From the NCBI GenBank assembly GCA_001599595.1, contig BCHH01000004.1, positions 2,277,689 to 2,341,688 of the forward strand: DNA of 64,000 bases, written 5' to 3'. Made by a program: the position numbers and the translations under genes. Each line of letters starts with the position of its first letter. Position 1 is the stretch's first letter. Below the pieces are notes generated by a model that was given only the letters and a program-made list of their open reading frames with translations, ran no database searches and had not been told where the DNA came from. Positions 42,727-56,000 of the stretch are shown one piece after another. Source of the DNA: Beverwykella pulmonaria. Its lineage: Eukaryota > Ascomycota > Dothideomycetes > Pleosporales > Melanommataceae.

Positions 42727-43343
42727 ATGTCCACTCAGCCGGCATCATATCAAAAGTAAGTCCTATCTCCAAGGTGCTGAAGTCGACTTATATTCTTCTT
42801 CTTCTTCTTCTTCTTCTTCTTCTTCTTCTTCTTCTTCTTCTTCTTCTTCTTCTTCTTGTTGCTACTCGTACTTTCAGAACCTTAGCCTCACGACTTGAAG
42901 CCTTGCAGCATCTCAAAATTGCCTGTGATATCGGCTCAACGACATGTTCGACCGCTGAAACCACTAACATCCCTACTTCCATCTTAATGCCCAGTAGAGT
43001 AATGCTCGTCAAATTCATCGACAACGTCACTGTCACAACATATCCTGAGCGCAAAACGGCAACCAACGCAACCTCGTCTATTCCACTACCTAGCAGCACA
43101 CCCTGCGACGTTCTGGCTGTCACTGAAAATCCAGCGAACGTTCCTACACGACTACATTCACGGTTGTCTCTTCGCATTCCTGCTCGACGGGATAGATTAT
43201 TTCAACCCTCTCCAACCCCCTCAAAAGACCGAAAGCCCTCCTCCACTACAACTATCCTCCCTACACCCTACCTGTCACAAATGCCAGCACAACACCACCA
43301 CCGCCACCACATCCAAATACAAGTCCGCTCTCCCATGTGCTAG
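42727..43343 (+). CDS. Uncertain small protein with microsatellite-bearing intron
   Basis: Model join(42727..42755,42878..43343) gives 164 aa starting MSTQPASYQK. The 122-nt intron has a GTAAGT donor and a TTTCAG acceptor. Its pyrimidine tract is the (TTC)n microsatellite. The protein is Ser/Thr/Pro-rich, ends in a His-rich stretch (QHHHRHHIQI) and has no recognised domain or signal. Reading through the microsatellite instead gives a poly-Leu run, which is less plausible. Without expression data this may not be a gene. Confidence 0.35.
42793..42857 (+). repeat. (TTC)n microsatellite
   Basis: An uninterrupted TTC/CTT run of about 65 bp (21-22 units). On the opposite strand it reads GAA. Confidence 0.97.
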
Positions 43344-44072
43344 TTTTTATACGTTCAACCACTCAACAGCACTGAGTTTCGAGTCTCACCCCACAGTCTC
43401 CGGAGGTGCAAAAGTTCACGAAGAGGGTTCGGTAGTCAATGGTAAAGTGTGAGGCGCTGGGGCGGGCGGTCATTAGCCATGTGGCCTGGTTGATTGTTAT
43501 GCTGTAACTTGTGCTTTCGAGCTACGGTAAGGTGTGTATTGTGCAGGTCATTGTCGTTATCCGTCTTTCTCCACCGATGTGCACAATGCGACAAAGAGGC
43601 TTTGTTCTACTATCCTTTCGTTTCGAATTACTTGATTGAAATGTATTGTAGGAGTAGTAGCATGGCTGGCGTCTTTGTTCTTCATTCCTTTGTCCTATTG
43701 TCTAATTGTAGTACTCTCCTCCAAGCAAAAACACTATATAATGGCGCATAAAACTCCTGTGATTGCTCTTAATCATCCACCCATCAACCGTTTTCAAGCA
43801 GATCGTTTTGACGGCGAAGCACAATTCGAAACTATTAAACGAGACGAGACGAAGTTAATACAGTACAGTTATAGCAGTCATCGAGTCATCGACCGACGAC
43901 TTAGCTCAACGATAAGCTAAGAGGTACGTACCCTCCACTCCACATCTACAGCGCCTACACTCCCACAAAGGGAACACAATATCGAGGGTGCATACCCTTT
44001 GACCTCTTCCACACACGATAAGTTCCTTCCCAACACCTCCTCCACCCCTTCATTTTATCATCATCTTTCACA
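43344..44072. other. Intergenic, no gene recognised
   Basis: 5' flank of the 738-aa gene. Only short ORFs without features. Confidence 0.4.
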
Positions 44073-46350
44073 ATGTCAACTCATCACAAGCACAAATCCA
44101 CCCTACACATCGCCAACCCCTTCACACGCACCCAATCTCGCGTCCGCCGCAATACGCGCGACAGTAAATGGATACCCACCTCCTTCTCTACAACCCCTAG
44201 AGCCGTCCGCCCCTCACCTCGGTGTCGCATCCAACTCACAAACCCCGTCGTTGCCTGCCCCTCCAGCCAATCCGCCTCAATCCTCTCCACCACCTCATCT
44301 GTTCAACAATCGCAGCACGATTCACTGATAGCAAGCAGCGGTGTTCTGAGTCCAGCGAGCAAGTATTCAGAGTACAAAGCAAGTCAGGCGTTCATCTACA
44401 ACAGAACCGCTGTCCGGGACACGAATATACGTGTCCCTCCCAGCTCAGCGGGGAGGGTCAAAGAGAAGCTGCTTCCGAAGTCGAAAGCCAACTTCGTCGT
44501 CTCAGAAATGCACATTTCTCCTCTGTCGCCGAATTTCTCTTCGAGGAGAGATAGTCCTGTGTCTGAAATCGTGGAGCTGGGATGGACGCATGTGCGATCT
44601 TCGGTTGCGCCAGGGAAAAAGGGAGATGGAGAGAAGGAGGAAGGGGAGGCTATCACACCCTTCCCGGCTTTCGACAACACCTATGCACCCTCGCACCCTT
44701 CTTTGAAGAAACAGGCCGGCGATTATCAGAACACAAAGAAATACAAGAACCCCCCACCCTTCAGCGAGAAGACCTCGAAAGAGCTCCATCCTCCCTCGGA
44801 TCTAGTTCGCCAGTATGAAACCGGGAGAGAGAACAGAAGCCTAGCAAGTATCTACGACCGCGCACGAGAGATCTACCACACGGGTCCGGAAGGAGAAGGC
44901 CAGAAAGTATGGAGTCTGATCAAGAGGATGAGGAACGAGAAGGGAGCGAAGAAAAGGGCAAATAGACAGCGGGAGCAATTCTTGACGACGGGAATAGCGG
45001 AGAAGCCTCAGAACCTGGAGGGACCGCCGTTGAAGGATCGTGCATATCCACGTTTGCCTCCGGAGGCTGAGCGGCTGTATCCGCTTTCACCTGTGAGCGA
45101 GTTTGCGAGGGTTCAGACAGCTTCGAGACCCAAATCTAAAAGGCAAGAGAAGGATCGTGCATTTGAAGATAGCACACGCTTTCCCTCCCTCTCTTCCCTT
45201 TCCTCCTGTGAATTACCTCTCGGCGCCTCCGCATCTGTGCAGTACGATGCACATAATGTGATCGTTGATATGTTTACGCCGGGTCCACGCATCCCACACC
45301 TACAGCCCGCGCCGCGATCGAGGAGAGAAACAAACCGAAAAGAAGTCTCAGGGAACAAAGTGGACATTAACAAGAAGTTACCTGCAGTACCGCCACCACC
45401 GCCAGTGCCAGCGAAGAATGATGACCGTAAAGCTCAAGCCCCGGTAAGTTTAACCGATGCTCGATTGAGGACGAGAAGATTTGCCACGCTGGAGGATGTA
45501 CAGCAGCAGAAACCCAACAATACCCGTAGCCCGGCAGAGGACAAGAAGAGCAACGAGCGTCCTGATATCCGCGCATCTCTACAGAGAGCGCATAAAGAAG
45601 ACAGTTGGATCAGGAAACTTGGGCATCTGAAGGTACCAACCAGCATGCATGAGTACACGCACGCTGACAAGAATCTCACTAAAAGACAGGACAGGCTCAA
45701 AGCAAAGATCTCGGCCCCGCTACCAATGGCAGCGGTCGGCGGTCGGATGGTCAACATCGCTGCTGAGAGCGGAGGTGTAGGGGGTCCTGCGGCTGCGATT
45801 TCGTTGCCGTGGCGGAATGGCGTCCTAGTGCAGGTAGGGGAGAATGAAAAGAAGAAAGAAACCCCAGTGCGCCCAGAGCGATGGGCGGATGGACTCGCAG
45901 GAGAAGAAAGGAAGAAACCCAAACCAGCAAATAATTGGATAGAGATGACCCGAAGTCCAGTTGACGACGCCAGTAAGTACCTCCGTTCTCATGGCCACGC
46001 GAAGTCAAAGAACCACCGCGATTCTGACGCTAGTTTTGCGTGTCAAGGCATTCCGGGTTGAACTCATCAATACATCACCGCTTCATAGTCTGTCATATGG
46101 CCCACAGTCAAGTGGACATGTCTCTCAGTACAATCGACATGGTTCACGTGAGCCGGGGCTGCTACCACGTGCTGGGCATGCTGAAGACGATGACGTGGCT
46201 CTGGTTCCCGCTCCCTTGTTCTGGGATGGGAAGACGGGTGCTAAGATCGGAGACGATAACGAGGAAGCAAGGGGATGGAGCCAAATAAGGGATACCAGGT
46301 TCTATCAGCTTTATGGTGACTTGTTGCATGAGTATCGAGCTGATTCTTAG
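44073..46350 (+). CDS. Large disordered protein of unknown function
   Basis: Model join(44073..45972,46034..46350) gives 738 aa. The first exon alone is open for 662 codons. It has a GTAAGT donor at 45973, and the acceptor at 46033 was chosen because it joins in phase to a long open end (WDGKTGAKIGDDNEEARGW). Composition is Ser/Pro/Lys/Arg-rich with a PAVPPPPPVPA run, which suggests disorder and SH3 or profilin-type binding sites. Short charged helices occur (ASIYDRAREIYHTG, KVWSLIKRMRNEKGAKK). No signal peptide, membrane segment or known domain is seen. It is probably a lineage-restricted fungal protein. The long intact ORF makes the gene likely; the second exon is less sure. Confidence 0.7.
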
Positions 46351-48774
46351 AACAGAGAGTACCGGTATACCGTTCGTTGGTGTCTTGTGAGATCCACAAA
46401 TAGATGGTGAGAGTTTGGGTGGGGTAAGTCTGGTAAGGGAGGCTCTAAGAGGACAGGTTCGCGTCTTGCATAGGGCGGAAGCTATCTTCGGGCCGTTTGG
46501 TGAAGACCCTGTTTCTGTCTATGTTATTCTTGTCTGTACGTACCTGCATCTGCGTTGCATTCAAGGGATCGTCTCCACGCATTCTCTTTACTATTCTAGC
46601 GTTTCCTCACTCAAGGTGTTCAGGAACAATATCGAAATTGCTAATTATACTCCAGGTTTGCCTGCAGAGAGTGAGATCACAAAACGAGTGACGCCGTTGT
46701 CGTGAGGGCCACGAGGCAGGAGGGATTCAGCAGCGGGGGTCCGGTAACTGCAACGGGCAGAGAAGGCTGAAAGTAATATATGAATGTCCGGGGGTTGGTA
46801 GTGAAAAAAGTTAAGCGATGGCTGGATGAGGATTGGATTGTTTCGAAGCGGATGTGCGAACCTTGCAGCTGCAGGTTTGCGTGTGAAGGAACGCATGTTC
46901 TTGGTCAACCAAAATAAATGGAGTCTGCGTAAATCATGAAGGGGAATATGGAGGTGAGCATTTTCCATGGCAGTCTGGCTGGGCGTAAGTGAGGCCTTGC
47001 TAATCAGTGGCGGTGGACCTGCAGCTTTCGCGGGAGGGACGGGCCTTGCGTGAGGCGTTGATGTTGGTGTGTTGGTGTGTTGGTGAGTGGACTTGTGCCG
47101 CCGTAGGGTCGAGCATCGGTGAGAACGCAACGATGCACGCGATGGAGTGGAGCCATGAGGTATTGCCCAAGGCGGGGGAGTGTCCACCAAAGTGCGCCTG
47201 CGCTGTCTGTCTGCGGAGTGATGTGCAAGGCTAACTAGTGCAAGGCGGCCTGATCCGTCTGGTCAGATATGAGCCCAAAAATAGCCGTGCGCCCACGATT
47301 TGGGGTGTATCGAAACTGGTTTCGCGTGCAAAGAATCATGGCTAAATGGCCCAATGCGACGAATTATTGCCACGGGATAGATTGCGACGCGGGCTAATTT
47401 GCGGCCATGGGTTGTTTGGTGTGATTCGAGTGCAGCCGTTTGGTGGCGCGCTTCGATGTTCATGCCTTGATCCCGGGCCCGCCAGATTTCTCGCGTGTGC
47501 GCCAAGTGCTGACGGCAAGAGTCAAGAGGCAGGCAATTCATCTATCCGAAAGTGGGCGGTGCCGGTGGAGGGTGAGGGCGTGCGGGCAGAGGGGGCCTTT
47601 ATGTCAGGCCACAGTGAGCTCAGTGTCGTCGAGTTCTGCGGAGGAACAGACAAGTAAAAGTAACATGAAGGGGACTCGAAGCAAGCTCAGGACTCGACAG
47701 CGCATCGCTGGACACAATGGTGGGGCGTCTCCAAGCTAACGGCGGCAAGCGGGGCGCCTCCGCCCAAGCTCAGGGCATGCGCGATCTGTTTGGCTGTTTG
47801 GTTCATGCGCATGCGCAGGGTCAAACATGCTACTGCTGGCCGTCCACCATTCACAGCCCGCCGTTGCGTTTTGCGCAGACAGAGCGCTTACACAACGGCC
47901 CCCCATTGGCCGTGGATCGACGCCAGCAGCCTGGGCGCGTCCTGCAGTCCCGAGAGGCATGAGGCTGGACGAGAGAACATGTTGCGCCGAAAGCCCCCAG
48001 CGTGGGACGAGCCAGGAAACAAAAGCGCCCTCGACAAAAGCCTCTGCAACGTGGAGAGCGCAGAAGACGACGACACCGACGGCGACGACACCGACATATC
48101 CACAACGACAACCAGCTTGCCCGCTGACTGCAGCACTATCGCAAGCGTCCATCCATCAGCGTCAGCACGCTTCAACACCAAGAACGTCTGTCTGCACGCT
48201 GCGTGGTGAGAGCCGCTGCAGTGCGCCGGTCTGGACGCCCACCCTTTCTAATCCTTCATTGCCTTCACCCGGGCGTCTATTTCTGGGCCCCAGTGCACCA
48301 CTCACTTCGCTCCCACCTCTGCGCGCCATCGACCTCGCTCGTCTCCCCCACCGAGCCTATCAGCGCCCGTTGTGCCCTCGTGCAGAAGCGTCCGTTGGCG
48401 CCGCACTTTTAGACGTAGGTGAGTACCCGCCAGCCTTTATTCCGACTCTCTCCACCTCAATCCGTGCTCTCCCCTCCTGCCCAATCCACGAGTCACTCGC
48501 CGAAGCGCCCGACCAGACAAAAGGCCAGCGCTTCGCCTCTCCAGTGCAAACTCTCTCCTCTGGCCAGCAGGTCTCTCTTCTGTAATACTTGTTCTCTGTC
48601 GTCTCTTCACTGCATCCATCCTTGTGCTGCGACTTGCCAAAGCTGGGCTGGATACAAGTTGCTTGTCCTTCACATAGACCTTCCCACTCTCTCTGTCACT
48701 CTCTTCGCACCCCCGCCCCAATTCATGCCACTCTCACGGCACTTTCCCGTCTTGTGAACCTGGATTCGTCTAGA
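46351..48774. other. 2.4-kb intergenic stretch with GC-rich right half
   Basis: Many overlapping ORFs occur because the 47-48.7 kb part is GC-rich. None has a domain or splice structure. The last few hundred bases, C/T-rich, probably form the promoter and 5' UTR of the four-TM gene. Confidence 0.4.
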
Positions 48775-50384
48775 ATGGCCGCCAACGATAAGAAGATTAC
48801 TGCAGTTACCACACTTGAGAAACGCAACTCCAGAGACTCGCTCTCGCCCTCCGTTAAGACACCCCGCGCTGCCCGCTTCGCCGAAGCAACCTCAGTATAT
48901 TCGCCCGTCGACGCACGATCGCCCTTCGCGGACCCGCCGCTGAACCACTACAAGCCGCAACCCCAAGTATCTGACGTGGGCTTCGGCTACGTCCAGAGCG
49001 TCGAAATGGAGGAAACCGACAAGAAGTACCTTCCTCCACCAACCCCAATGACTCCAAGCCACCTCAAGAGCGCACTCAAGTCGCCCGGCGCGCCACCGCG
49101 AACGCCCGGCGCTGAGACCATGATCCTTAGCCCCACGTTCCGGGAAGAGCAGATCCTAGAGAAGCACGAGGAGTCGACCGAGAAGGAGCAAGCACAAGAC
49201 TTGGTATGTAGCCTACTCACGCTCATGTGGAGATAGCAGAACGCTAACGGCAAGCAGAAAGTCAAAGTACGGGTACGAATAGCCAAGATCTTCCTACGAG
49301 GCATCAACTTTGCCTGCTCTTTGATCGTTCTTTCCATGCTTGCCACCGCCTTTTCCATCTTCAACGCCACAAGAACTCTCCCTCCCCGGAACAACCTCCC
49401 CGCTTGGGCCGCCAACACCAAAATCTGGCCACAAGTGACCCTTCTTGTCATTGCCTGCATTTCGCTTGTCATGTCCATAATCGTTATGATTGCCTATTCA
49501 AGAGGAGGCCACAAGAGAGCAGAGAAGGTTGCAGCGTATTACACCGTCTTCGCCGTTGGCTTCTTCATCTTCAGCATCATTATGTGGGCTATCGGTGCTG
49601 GAATTCTCAACCAGAGTAAATCCCAAGGCAAGGGCAAGGACATGTGGGGCTGGTCATGTGTAGACAACAAGCGCAGACATTTGTTCGAAAACGATGTTTC
49701 TTACGCGCTTATGTGCCGTCTTCAGGTACGCACCTTTACCGTCTCCTCACTAATTTCCTGTACTAACATCCAGCCCAGAACTGGTCGCTTGTCTGCTGCA
49801 TCATTGAAGTTGTTATCGAGACGCTCTGCATTATCATCTACGCCATCGTTTTCTACCGATTCTGGTCCAAGAGGAAGCTGAGGAAGTCCATGGCCGTCCG
49901 CGACAAGGCTCGCTCCGATCTCTACCTTGCACAGCTCCGCTCACAATCCGCACCCAACACTCCCGGATTCGGCCCGCTATCTCCTCGCTCCGGCGGATGG
50001 AGACCCCCACCAGGCCATCCTCACTACGTCGATCCGCTGTCCGCCGCCGAGAATGGCGAAAGCGACAAGCCACAGTTTGCGCGCGAGATCGCACAACCGC
50101 AACCATTTGCGCTCAAGGCGCCTCCGATCAGGATCCAGGGCGCAACCCCCAGGGTTGAACAAGACGGTTTCTCCGCCCCTCCCAGGAGCAACACCGTTTC
50201 TCCACCCTTACCCCCGGTCTCACCCGGCTTCCAAGAGAGGCACAACGACCACGTTTCAGCAGCGCCCGGCGAGCAGCAGTACGCTGCTGTTCCCATTCCG
50301 GGAGCATACACACCACTCGCTTCACCTGCACACCCACCACCACCCACCTTCGATTTCGGTCCCGGCGTGACAGGGAAGCAGTAA
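48775..50384 (+). CDS. Four-TM MARVEL-like membrane protein with cytoplasmic tails
   Basis: Model join(48775..49203,49258..49725,49779..50384) gives 500 aa. A disordered N-terminal tail (about 1-150) is rich in Ser/Pro-type phosphosites. Four hydrophobic helices follow. TM1 is around INFACSLIVLSMLATAFSIF, TM2 around QVTLLVIACISLVMSIIVMI, TM3 around YYTVFAVGFFIFSIIMWAIG and TM4 around VCCIIEVVIETLCIIIYAIV. A Pro-rich C-terminal tail of ~180 residues ends the protein. The loop after TM3 carries WGWSCVDN and CRLQ cysteines. The layout is that of fungal MARVEL-like plasma-membrane proteins. The exact role is unknown. Introns are 54 and 53 nt and all exons are in phase 0. Confidence 0.85.
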
Positions 50385-50940
50385 AGAGCGCACGCGTGTA
50401 TATCAAATTTCCAAGCTGCATTGCTACGGTAGCGTTGCGTTTTCTTTCTCTCTACTTGGGTTCTGGTCAAGGGCATGGCTGGCAATCTCCTGGTAAAACC
50501 TGTACATGATTCTTCCACTTTTTTTTAGGCCTTGGCCGCATTTCCTTCTATCTACTACCATCTCTCGTTGATAATTCCGCTATTTCCTTTGGTGTTGGAA
50601 ACTGGCTTTTCTTTTTGATACCTTGATGCCTCTCCTTATCTGGAAAAGGGGAGGATGGTGCTGGGGGTGAATGACACAAAGTCAGTTGTATAGCAGAGTA
50701 ATCGCTGAGTGCGATGTTGAGACAACGATAAGAGAATCAATGTGAATGAAGATATCCAAATCACTTTCTGATCCAAATTTCCACCTCGCGATGATGTGAG
50801 ATTCCTGTATCAGAATTGCATTGAGATCTAATTTTACCATCAACACTAGTACCCAAATCCATCTTCATCGTTTTTGCCACTTGTCATCCTATTCGTAAAT
50901 TGGAGCCTTTGAAAATCTATCCAAGATCCTCGGCACATCT

Positions 50941-51282
50941 GGCACGTTCTTCGATATCACATCACCAACACTCCACTCAGCGTCTCGCCAAACCGGGCGG
51001 GCCTTCAAACGCTATCGATTTCAACAAACCCATTCTGTCCCATGCATGGGAAACCACGTTCGAGGGTCCGCCTATGCGGCCGGTTTGCCAACCGCCGGGG
51101 CAACGTGTGGATGTCGCTAGCCGCCCGGTAACGGTCGGGCCCCGGGAACGCGCAAAAGACAGGGCGTGAACCACGGCGCGAGGAGAGGGGATGGGAATGC
51201 AAGGGTGGGGCGCGTGGCGGGGTGTGGATTGGGACGTGTGATAGTTTGAGTTTGCGGGCTGGTCAGTGGTGGGTTGATAGTA
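50941..51282 (+). repeat. Dispersed repeat, copy 1
   Basis: This matches 62607-62931 in the same orientation along its length with many substitutions and small indels. Shared blocks include GATATCACATCACCA, AACCGGGC, GGCCTTCAAACG, GCAACGTGTG, CGCCCGGTAACGGT, GGGACGTGTGATAGT and GGTCAGTGGTGG. No coding potential is recognised; it could be a solo LTR or a MITE-like element. Confidence 0.8.
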
Positions 51283-52297
51283 CCGAGATGGAGGAAAAGA
51301 GATTATCGGTGTAGAGGGGTGGTACAGAAACATCATAGCAAGGGATAAGTTCAAGACTGTCTCACTAAGGGCTGATGCCTCATGATATCCACACCATGGT
51401 AACGAGAAGGAGGGCAAGTAATGGGTGCTACAGAAACAACCTCTCATTCAATAATTCAACGAACGCTCAAAATGTCGACCGCAGACAACAATTTCATTAA
51501 CGCTAGACCACTAGTAGTTGAAGTTCAAAGACATATGTGTACCCTCCCCGCACCAAAACCCATAATTCAAACCACACTGTTTGTGCCTGTCTACGCCGCC
51601 GTCATGCGGCGAGGTGGTTCTTGCTCGCCACTCGCGAAGGCGGCGAAGCTTCCGAGTACAACACATATACACGCACACAGCATCGTTCGACGTCGACATA
51701 GCCTCCTTCTCAGACCACCTATCTATCTATTCCCTTTCCGAGCCACCGTGCGCGGAAGCTGTCGTCGATGGAACTCCGACTCGGAAGGAAGAAGGAAGCA
51801 TAAAGCCCCCGAACGTTATGTCTGCGCCACACCTAAAAACGTCAACATATGTTCGACGGTCGTGAATGCAACTTTGCGAATTTTGTTGCACATTTGACCT
51901 ACATGTCAGGACTCTGCAGGAGGAGATGGCGCGACGGTTTGCAGCATGAAGGCGAACATTTGGAATACATATTCTGCAGTGCGTATGCACGGCGGCTTCT
52001 TGCCGCTGGAACCCTGGCGAGCAAGTGGCGGCTGGTGGGCATCCGTTTGAGGGCCGGCGGTTGGGTCTCCTAGTATTGCTATAGCTACTATTCAATATCT
52101 CTACAATGGCACGTAAATGGATAAAGACTACTAATTAATGTGCTCTCCAAGCGAGCCGGTTATCTGTGCCCTCCTTGAGGGAGAAGGTACTGCAGAATGC
52201 CTCTTAGGTCTATGCACAACATAAAGGACAAATATTTAGCAAGCGGATGGGAGCCGAGTTATTTGGGCTGCTCTATCCCTCTATATGCGATAATTCT

Positions 52298-52323
52298 GCG
52301 TATATTATCGACCAACTGACCTC
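52298..52323 (+). repeat. 26-bp direct repeat left of the protease pair
   Basis: Identical to 59093-59118. Similarity continues rightward for about 30 bp (CCTCTTTTAATTAGCA here against CCTCTTTTGATTGGCA there). The two copies bracket the TPR-CHAT/caspase genes. Confidence 0.9.
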
Positions 52324-52811
52324 TTCCTATTTCCTCTTTTAATTAGCACTGTATTCCCAGTTTGAAAGCAAATGTAGGTAAAATCACAAGATCCAGTCTT
52401 TGCTCTGATTGGCTTGAGCAGCACGCGAGGCGCAGATGTGGCGCACCCTTTCATCTGTATATAAGCTTGATCGCATCCCCTTTCCTTTGTACATACAGAA
52501 CAGATAACACAATAGACACCATAGGCTCCATTAAAGGCGAGCTTTGTGTCACCGTGGTTATCAACGGAGCTAAACGGTATTTATTACCGGCAGCAAATTA
52601 ATTAACGCTCGGAGACGGTTGTCATTCAGTGAAGCGTCCAGGTCACCCATATCAACTACGACCAAGAGTCCCAAGGGTTGGATCTAATACTACATCTCGG
52701 GATATATGATAACCCACTTGTTTATATTCAACGATACCCATGATTTTACCCACTATTCTAAACAGCGTCGGTGGAACTCTGGTATGTTCTGATGAATGGC
52801 CGTGTCATCAT

Positions 52812-52826
52812 CATTACCTTAAGGTA
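52812..52826 (+). repeat. 15-bp repeat with palindromic core, copy 1
   Basis: CATTACCTTAAGGTA, with the 12-bp palindrome TACCTTAAGGTA. It is identical to 56249-56263. The copies lie on either side of the TPR-CHAT gene. Confidence 0.85.
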
Positions 52827-53055
52827 CTTTTGGCGCAATATTAAGAAATCTGAAAGAAGTGCTCCGAGCAAGACGGAAAGGCGAAATGTTCCCCATTAGG
52901 ATTTTTATACATTGTCCTTCATAGCCCTATCGCTCTGCCATTATGCTTCTGCAAAGTAGTTGTGTATTTAGCTTGCAATTGGCACATTCTTTTACTTTGA
53001 ACTACGCCAGATGTCCTCTTAAATCCACTGCTAGGAGAGAACTCCCGATATGGAC

Positions 53056-56000
53056 CTAAGCGCCTATGTGAACGAATGGAACCCAGTTCAACTCATCTTT
53101 AGTCCCTGCATACGCATTCCGGTACGATAAAGTCGCGTGATACAAAGCTTCTGCAACATCTACATTTTGATGTTCACTTTCCCCATTCACGAGTTCAGCG
53201 TAAAATGATTTGGCTATTTCCCCAGCAGCAGCATCATTTGCCCCAAATAATGTGGCTATGACATTCCTAAACCCTAGGCTCTGGAAGGAATTCCCAAGGT
53301 TGATGGCTTCGTTTGTCAGCTGCCCATCGGGGTCAATTTCAGCCGTGGAACAAGCAGATAGGTAAGCGACCAGACCAGCGTTCTGAGCTGCCGTCATGCT
53401 CCCCGACGCCAGATCAAAGTCGATCACCATCTCGAGATCCACCACTGTCAACATTTCCGCCTCCTTGTTGGCGTCAAGCAGCAATAATCCGCTCTGAGAC
53501 GGATCATAACCCACACTTTTGCCATGACAAGCGAAATGGACAAATGTGTGTTCTGGTAAAAGCCTCAAGACGTACTCGGGGATTGGAGGATTCAGATGGG
53601 ATAATCGCGAAACATCATCTCTATTTCCCGGGGGTGCAAAGATTGCTTGAATGGCTGCTTCTTCGGCGCTAGTGTCAAGATCACGATGCCCCGGTGGATT
53701 TTTAGATACAGTGGCCAGTAGCATCTTGCTGTGAGACAGTGAGTATGATTCGTTATTTGCAGCGGCTTTGGCGTTACGTTCTCGGGTGTATCGTAGAGCT
53801 TTAAAGGAGGATATGTAAGACGACTTGACTTGACTTATCGTGTTGTTTGTAGATCCTTGTTTATGATCTCCTGCAGCGTGAAGCGGTGCGCGACCAATAA
53901 TGCCACTGGTTATCCACCAGACACGTTTGGTTGATGTTAAGGGAGTCGATTCGAGGATTGGCTTTACAGCAACTTCCCAGAGCCACAATAGGGCACTCGA
54001 GGCAGCTTTTTTCCCATTGACTTGCTGGGAAGGAACCCGAGATGCGAAGTCTCTCCTTGAACCATCATTTAGCGCATCCAAATCGGCCATTTTCTTGTGT
54101 AAGTCTTCGTATCTCATATTCCGGAGTTCCACTAATATAATATCTTCCGTGGTAACGATGATTGCATCCGATTGAACTCTGGACACATTGATGGTGATAA
54201 TGGGTCCTTCGCTGGCAAGCGCTTTCATCTCTTCCTCTGTGAGCACTTGCTGGAAGTTCTTGAATGCATCCAACTCTCTGATCTCTTCTCCTATCTCAGC
54301 AAGGCTCAAAAACGTCGCCATTTGGACCATTCTTGAGTTGTAATATTCTTCTGAATCTCCCAGATTCTTTGTAGCCTTTGTCAATTCCCTTCTAGAATCT
54401 TCATATCTGCTAGCCAGTCTATTGTATTCATTTTTGAGAGCGGTCAAGTCTACCTTCAACCTGATCGATTCTCCAGATATGAGGCAGCGGGATGATTCGA
54501 GAGTCCGCAAAGCGCGCACTTGGGGCTTTACGACTTCATAAGCGTCGACTTGGGACTTTGCAACCAGCAAAGCAACAGACGCCGCGTATTCCGCCAGTTT
54601 GGACGATGGACGAAGTGCTTCTTGGGCATCTTGCGAACTCATCACATGCTTATGAACTTCTGGGAGAAGGGTAATGGCCTTCTGGAATACATCGTTTGCC
54701 GCGTAAATCTCTCCGTCGTCTAGGTGAAGAATACCACTCTGCAGAGCGGCTGAAAGCCGGACTGACAGCAGAGCATTTTCCATACTCGCAGCTGTGGTGT
54801 AGTTGCGTTTTGCTTGAAGCGTCAGTTCTTTGTCCGTGTGACCCGTATTGGAGAACTTCAAAATCTGCAAAGCAGCAAGATTTTCGCGCCACAAGCCCAA
54901 TCGCCTGTCGGTGGTTTCGGAATTTTCGATAGCCTTATTGACCTCAACCATAGCTTCATCTAGTTTGCTCAGCAGTTCTGTTTTAGAAGCTGCCGTTTGC
55001 CCATCACCTTTGGTGAGCAATTGAGCTTGAGCCTGGAGGATGCGTGATTTCGCTGATGATATGTCCGACATGCTCTTTGTCGTGAGCTTCAATATTTCTT
55101 CCAAGAATTGAATGGCCATTTCTCCCCAATGAAGACTTTCAGTTCGTTCCATCATGCTACAATACCACAAACCCGTCATAATTTGCAACGACACTCTATT
55201 GTGGTCATCAGGTTTCAACAGTTCCTCTGCTTCATTTCCACAGTCAATCGCCTCATCCAGAAGCTGATTCGCTTTGACACTGTCTGTCCTCCTATAGTGC
55301 TGATATCCTGCTTCTAGTATCGCACCGCGGGAAGAGAGTAGCATTGCTCTCAATCTGTCGTTATCAGTACCTCTTGTGTACTTCGTGTTCACGTCTAACG
55401 CCATGTTTGAATATGCCAAGGCATATTTCAGACTGTGAGAAACGCCTCTGCTTCGAAAGTGGGCAAACAACACCATGCTGAAGTAGTAGTAGAAATCGGC
55501 ATAATCGGGATCATCTTCAGGGATGCTCAGTGCTTTGATCTCCTTGAAACCGTAATAGGACCACACCAATGCGTTTTCAATTTCTTCGGGATATGGAGAT
55601 CCCAAACGCTCGTACCGACTCATGAGAATTGCCCCCAGAAGACCATATGCTCGGATAATCATTTTTTTATCTGGCATCATGGGGTCCTCTTCTTCGCGCT
55701 CTCTTTGGAATTCTCGTTGGAAATTTTCTGTTTCCCTGAACTGCTCGAGATCAGGGAATCGTGTATCTCTGTTGTATCTAGTGGTGGCAACTTGGGCATG
55801 AACATCCCACCATCTTTTGGTTTTCTTTTCAAATGCTTCGATCGCGGATAGAGCATCCTGTCCGGTCGAGATGGCGTCCTCGAAGTCTTGTCGTCGGCCG
55901 GTTCTCATCGCCAAAGAGTCCCGAAAAGTACTCAAGCTAGCGAAAAGGGTACATCGATCTGTTCCATGGGGCAAGGTTCCAACAATTTCGTCGGCTTTTT

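Larger units (their letters stand above)
50385..53055. other. 2.7-kb intergenic stretch with dispersed repeats
   Basis: No gene is supported. It contains the first copy of a dispersed repeat (50941-51282), the first copy of a 26-bp exact direct repeat (52298-52323) and a 15-bp repeat (52812-52826), listed separately. AT content rises after 52 kb. Confidence 0.5.

Noticed and set aside
42788..43177. Leftward 129-codon ORF ending in a poly-Arg/Lys run
   Set aside because: It is the reverse-strand translation of the same microsatellite.
42633..43343. 236-codon ORF with a poly-Leu run across the TTC microsatellite
   Set aside because: The Leu run is only the translated microsatellite. The spliced model starting at 42727 is more plausible.
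46645..48757. Many overlapping ORFs of 70-250 codons
   Set aside because: GC-rich composition removes stops. The frames overlap on both strands, are low-complexity, and show no domains or splice support.
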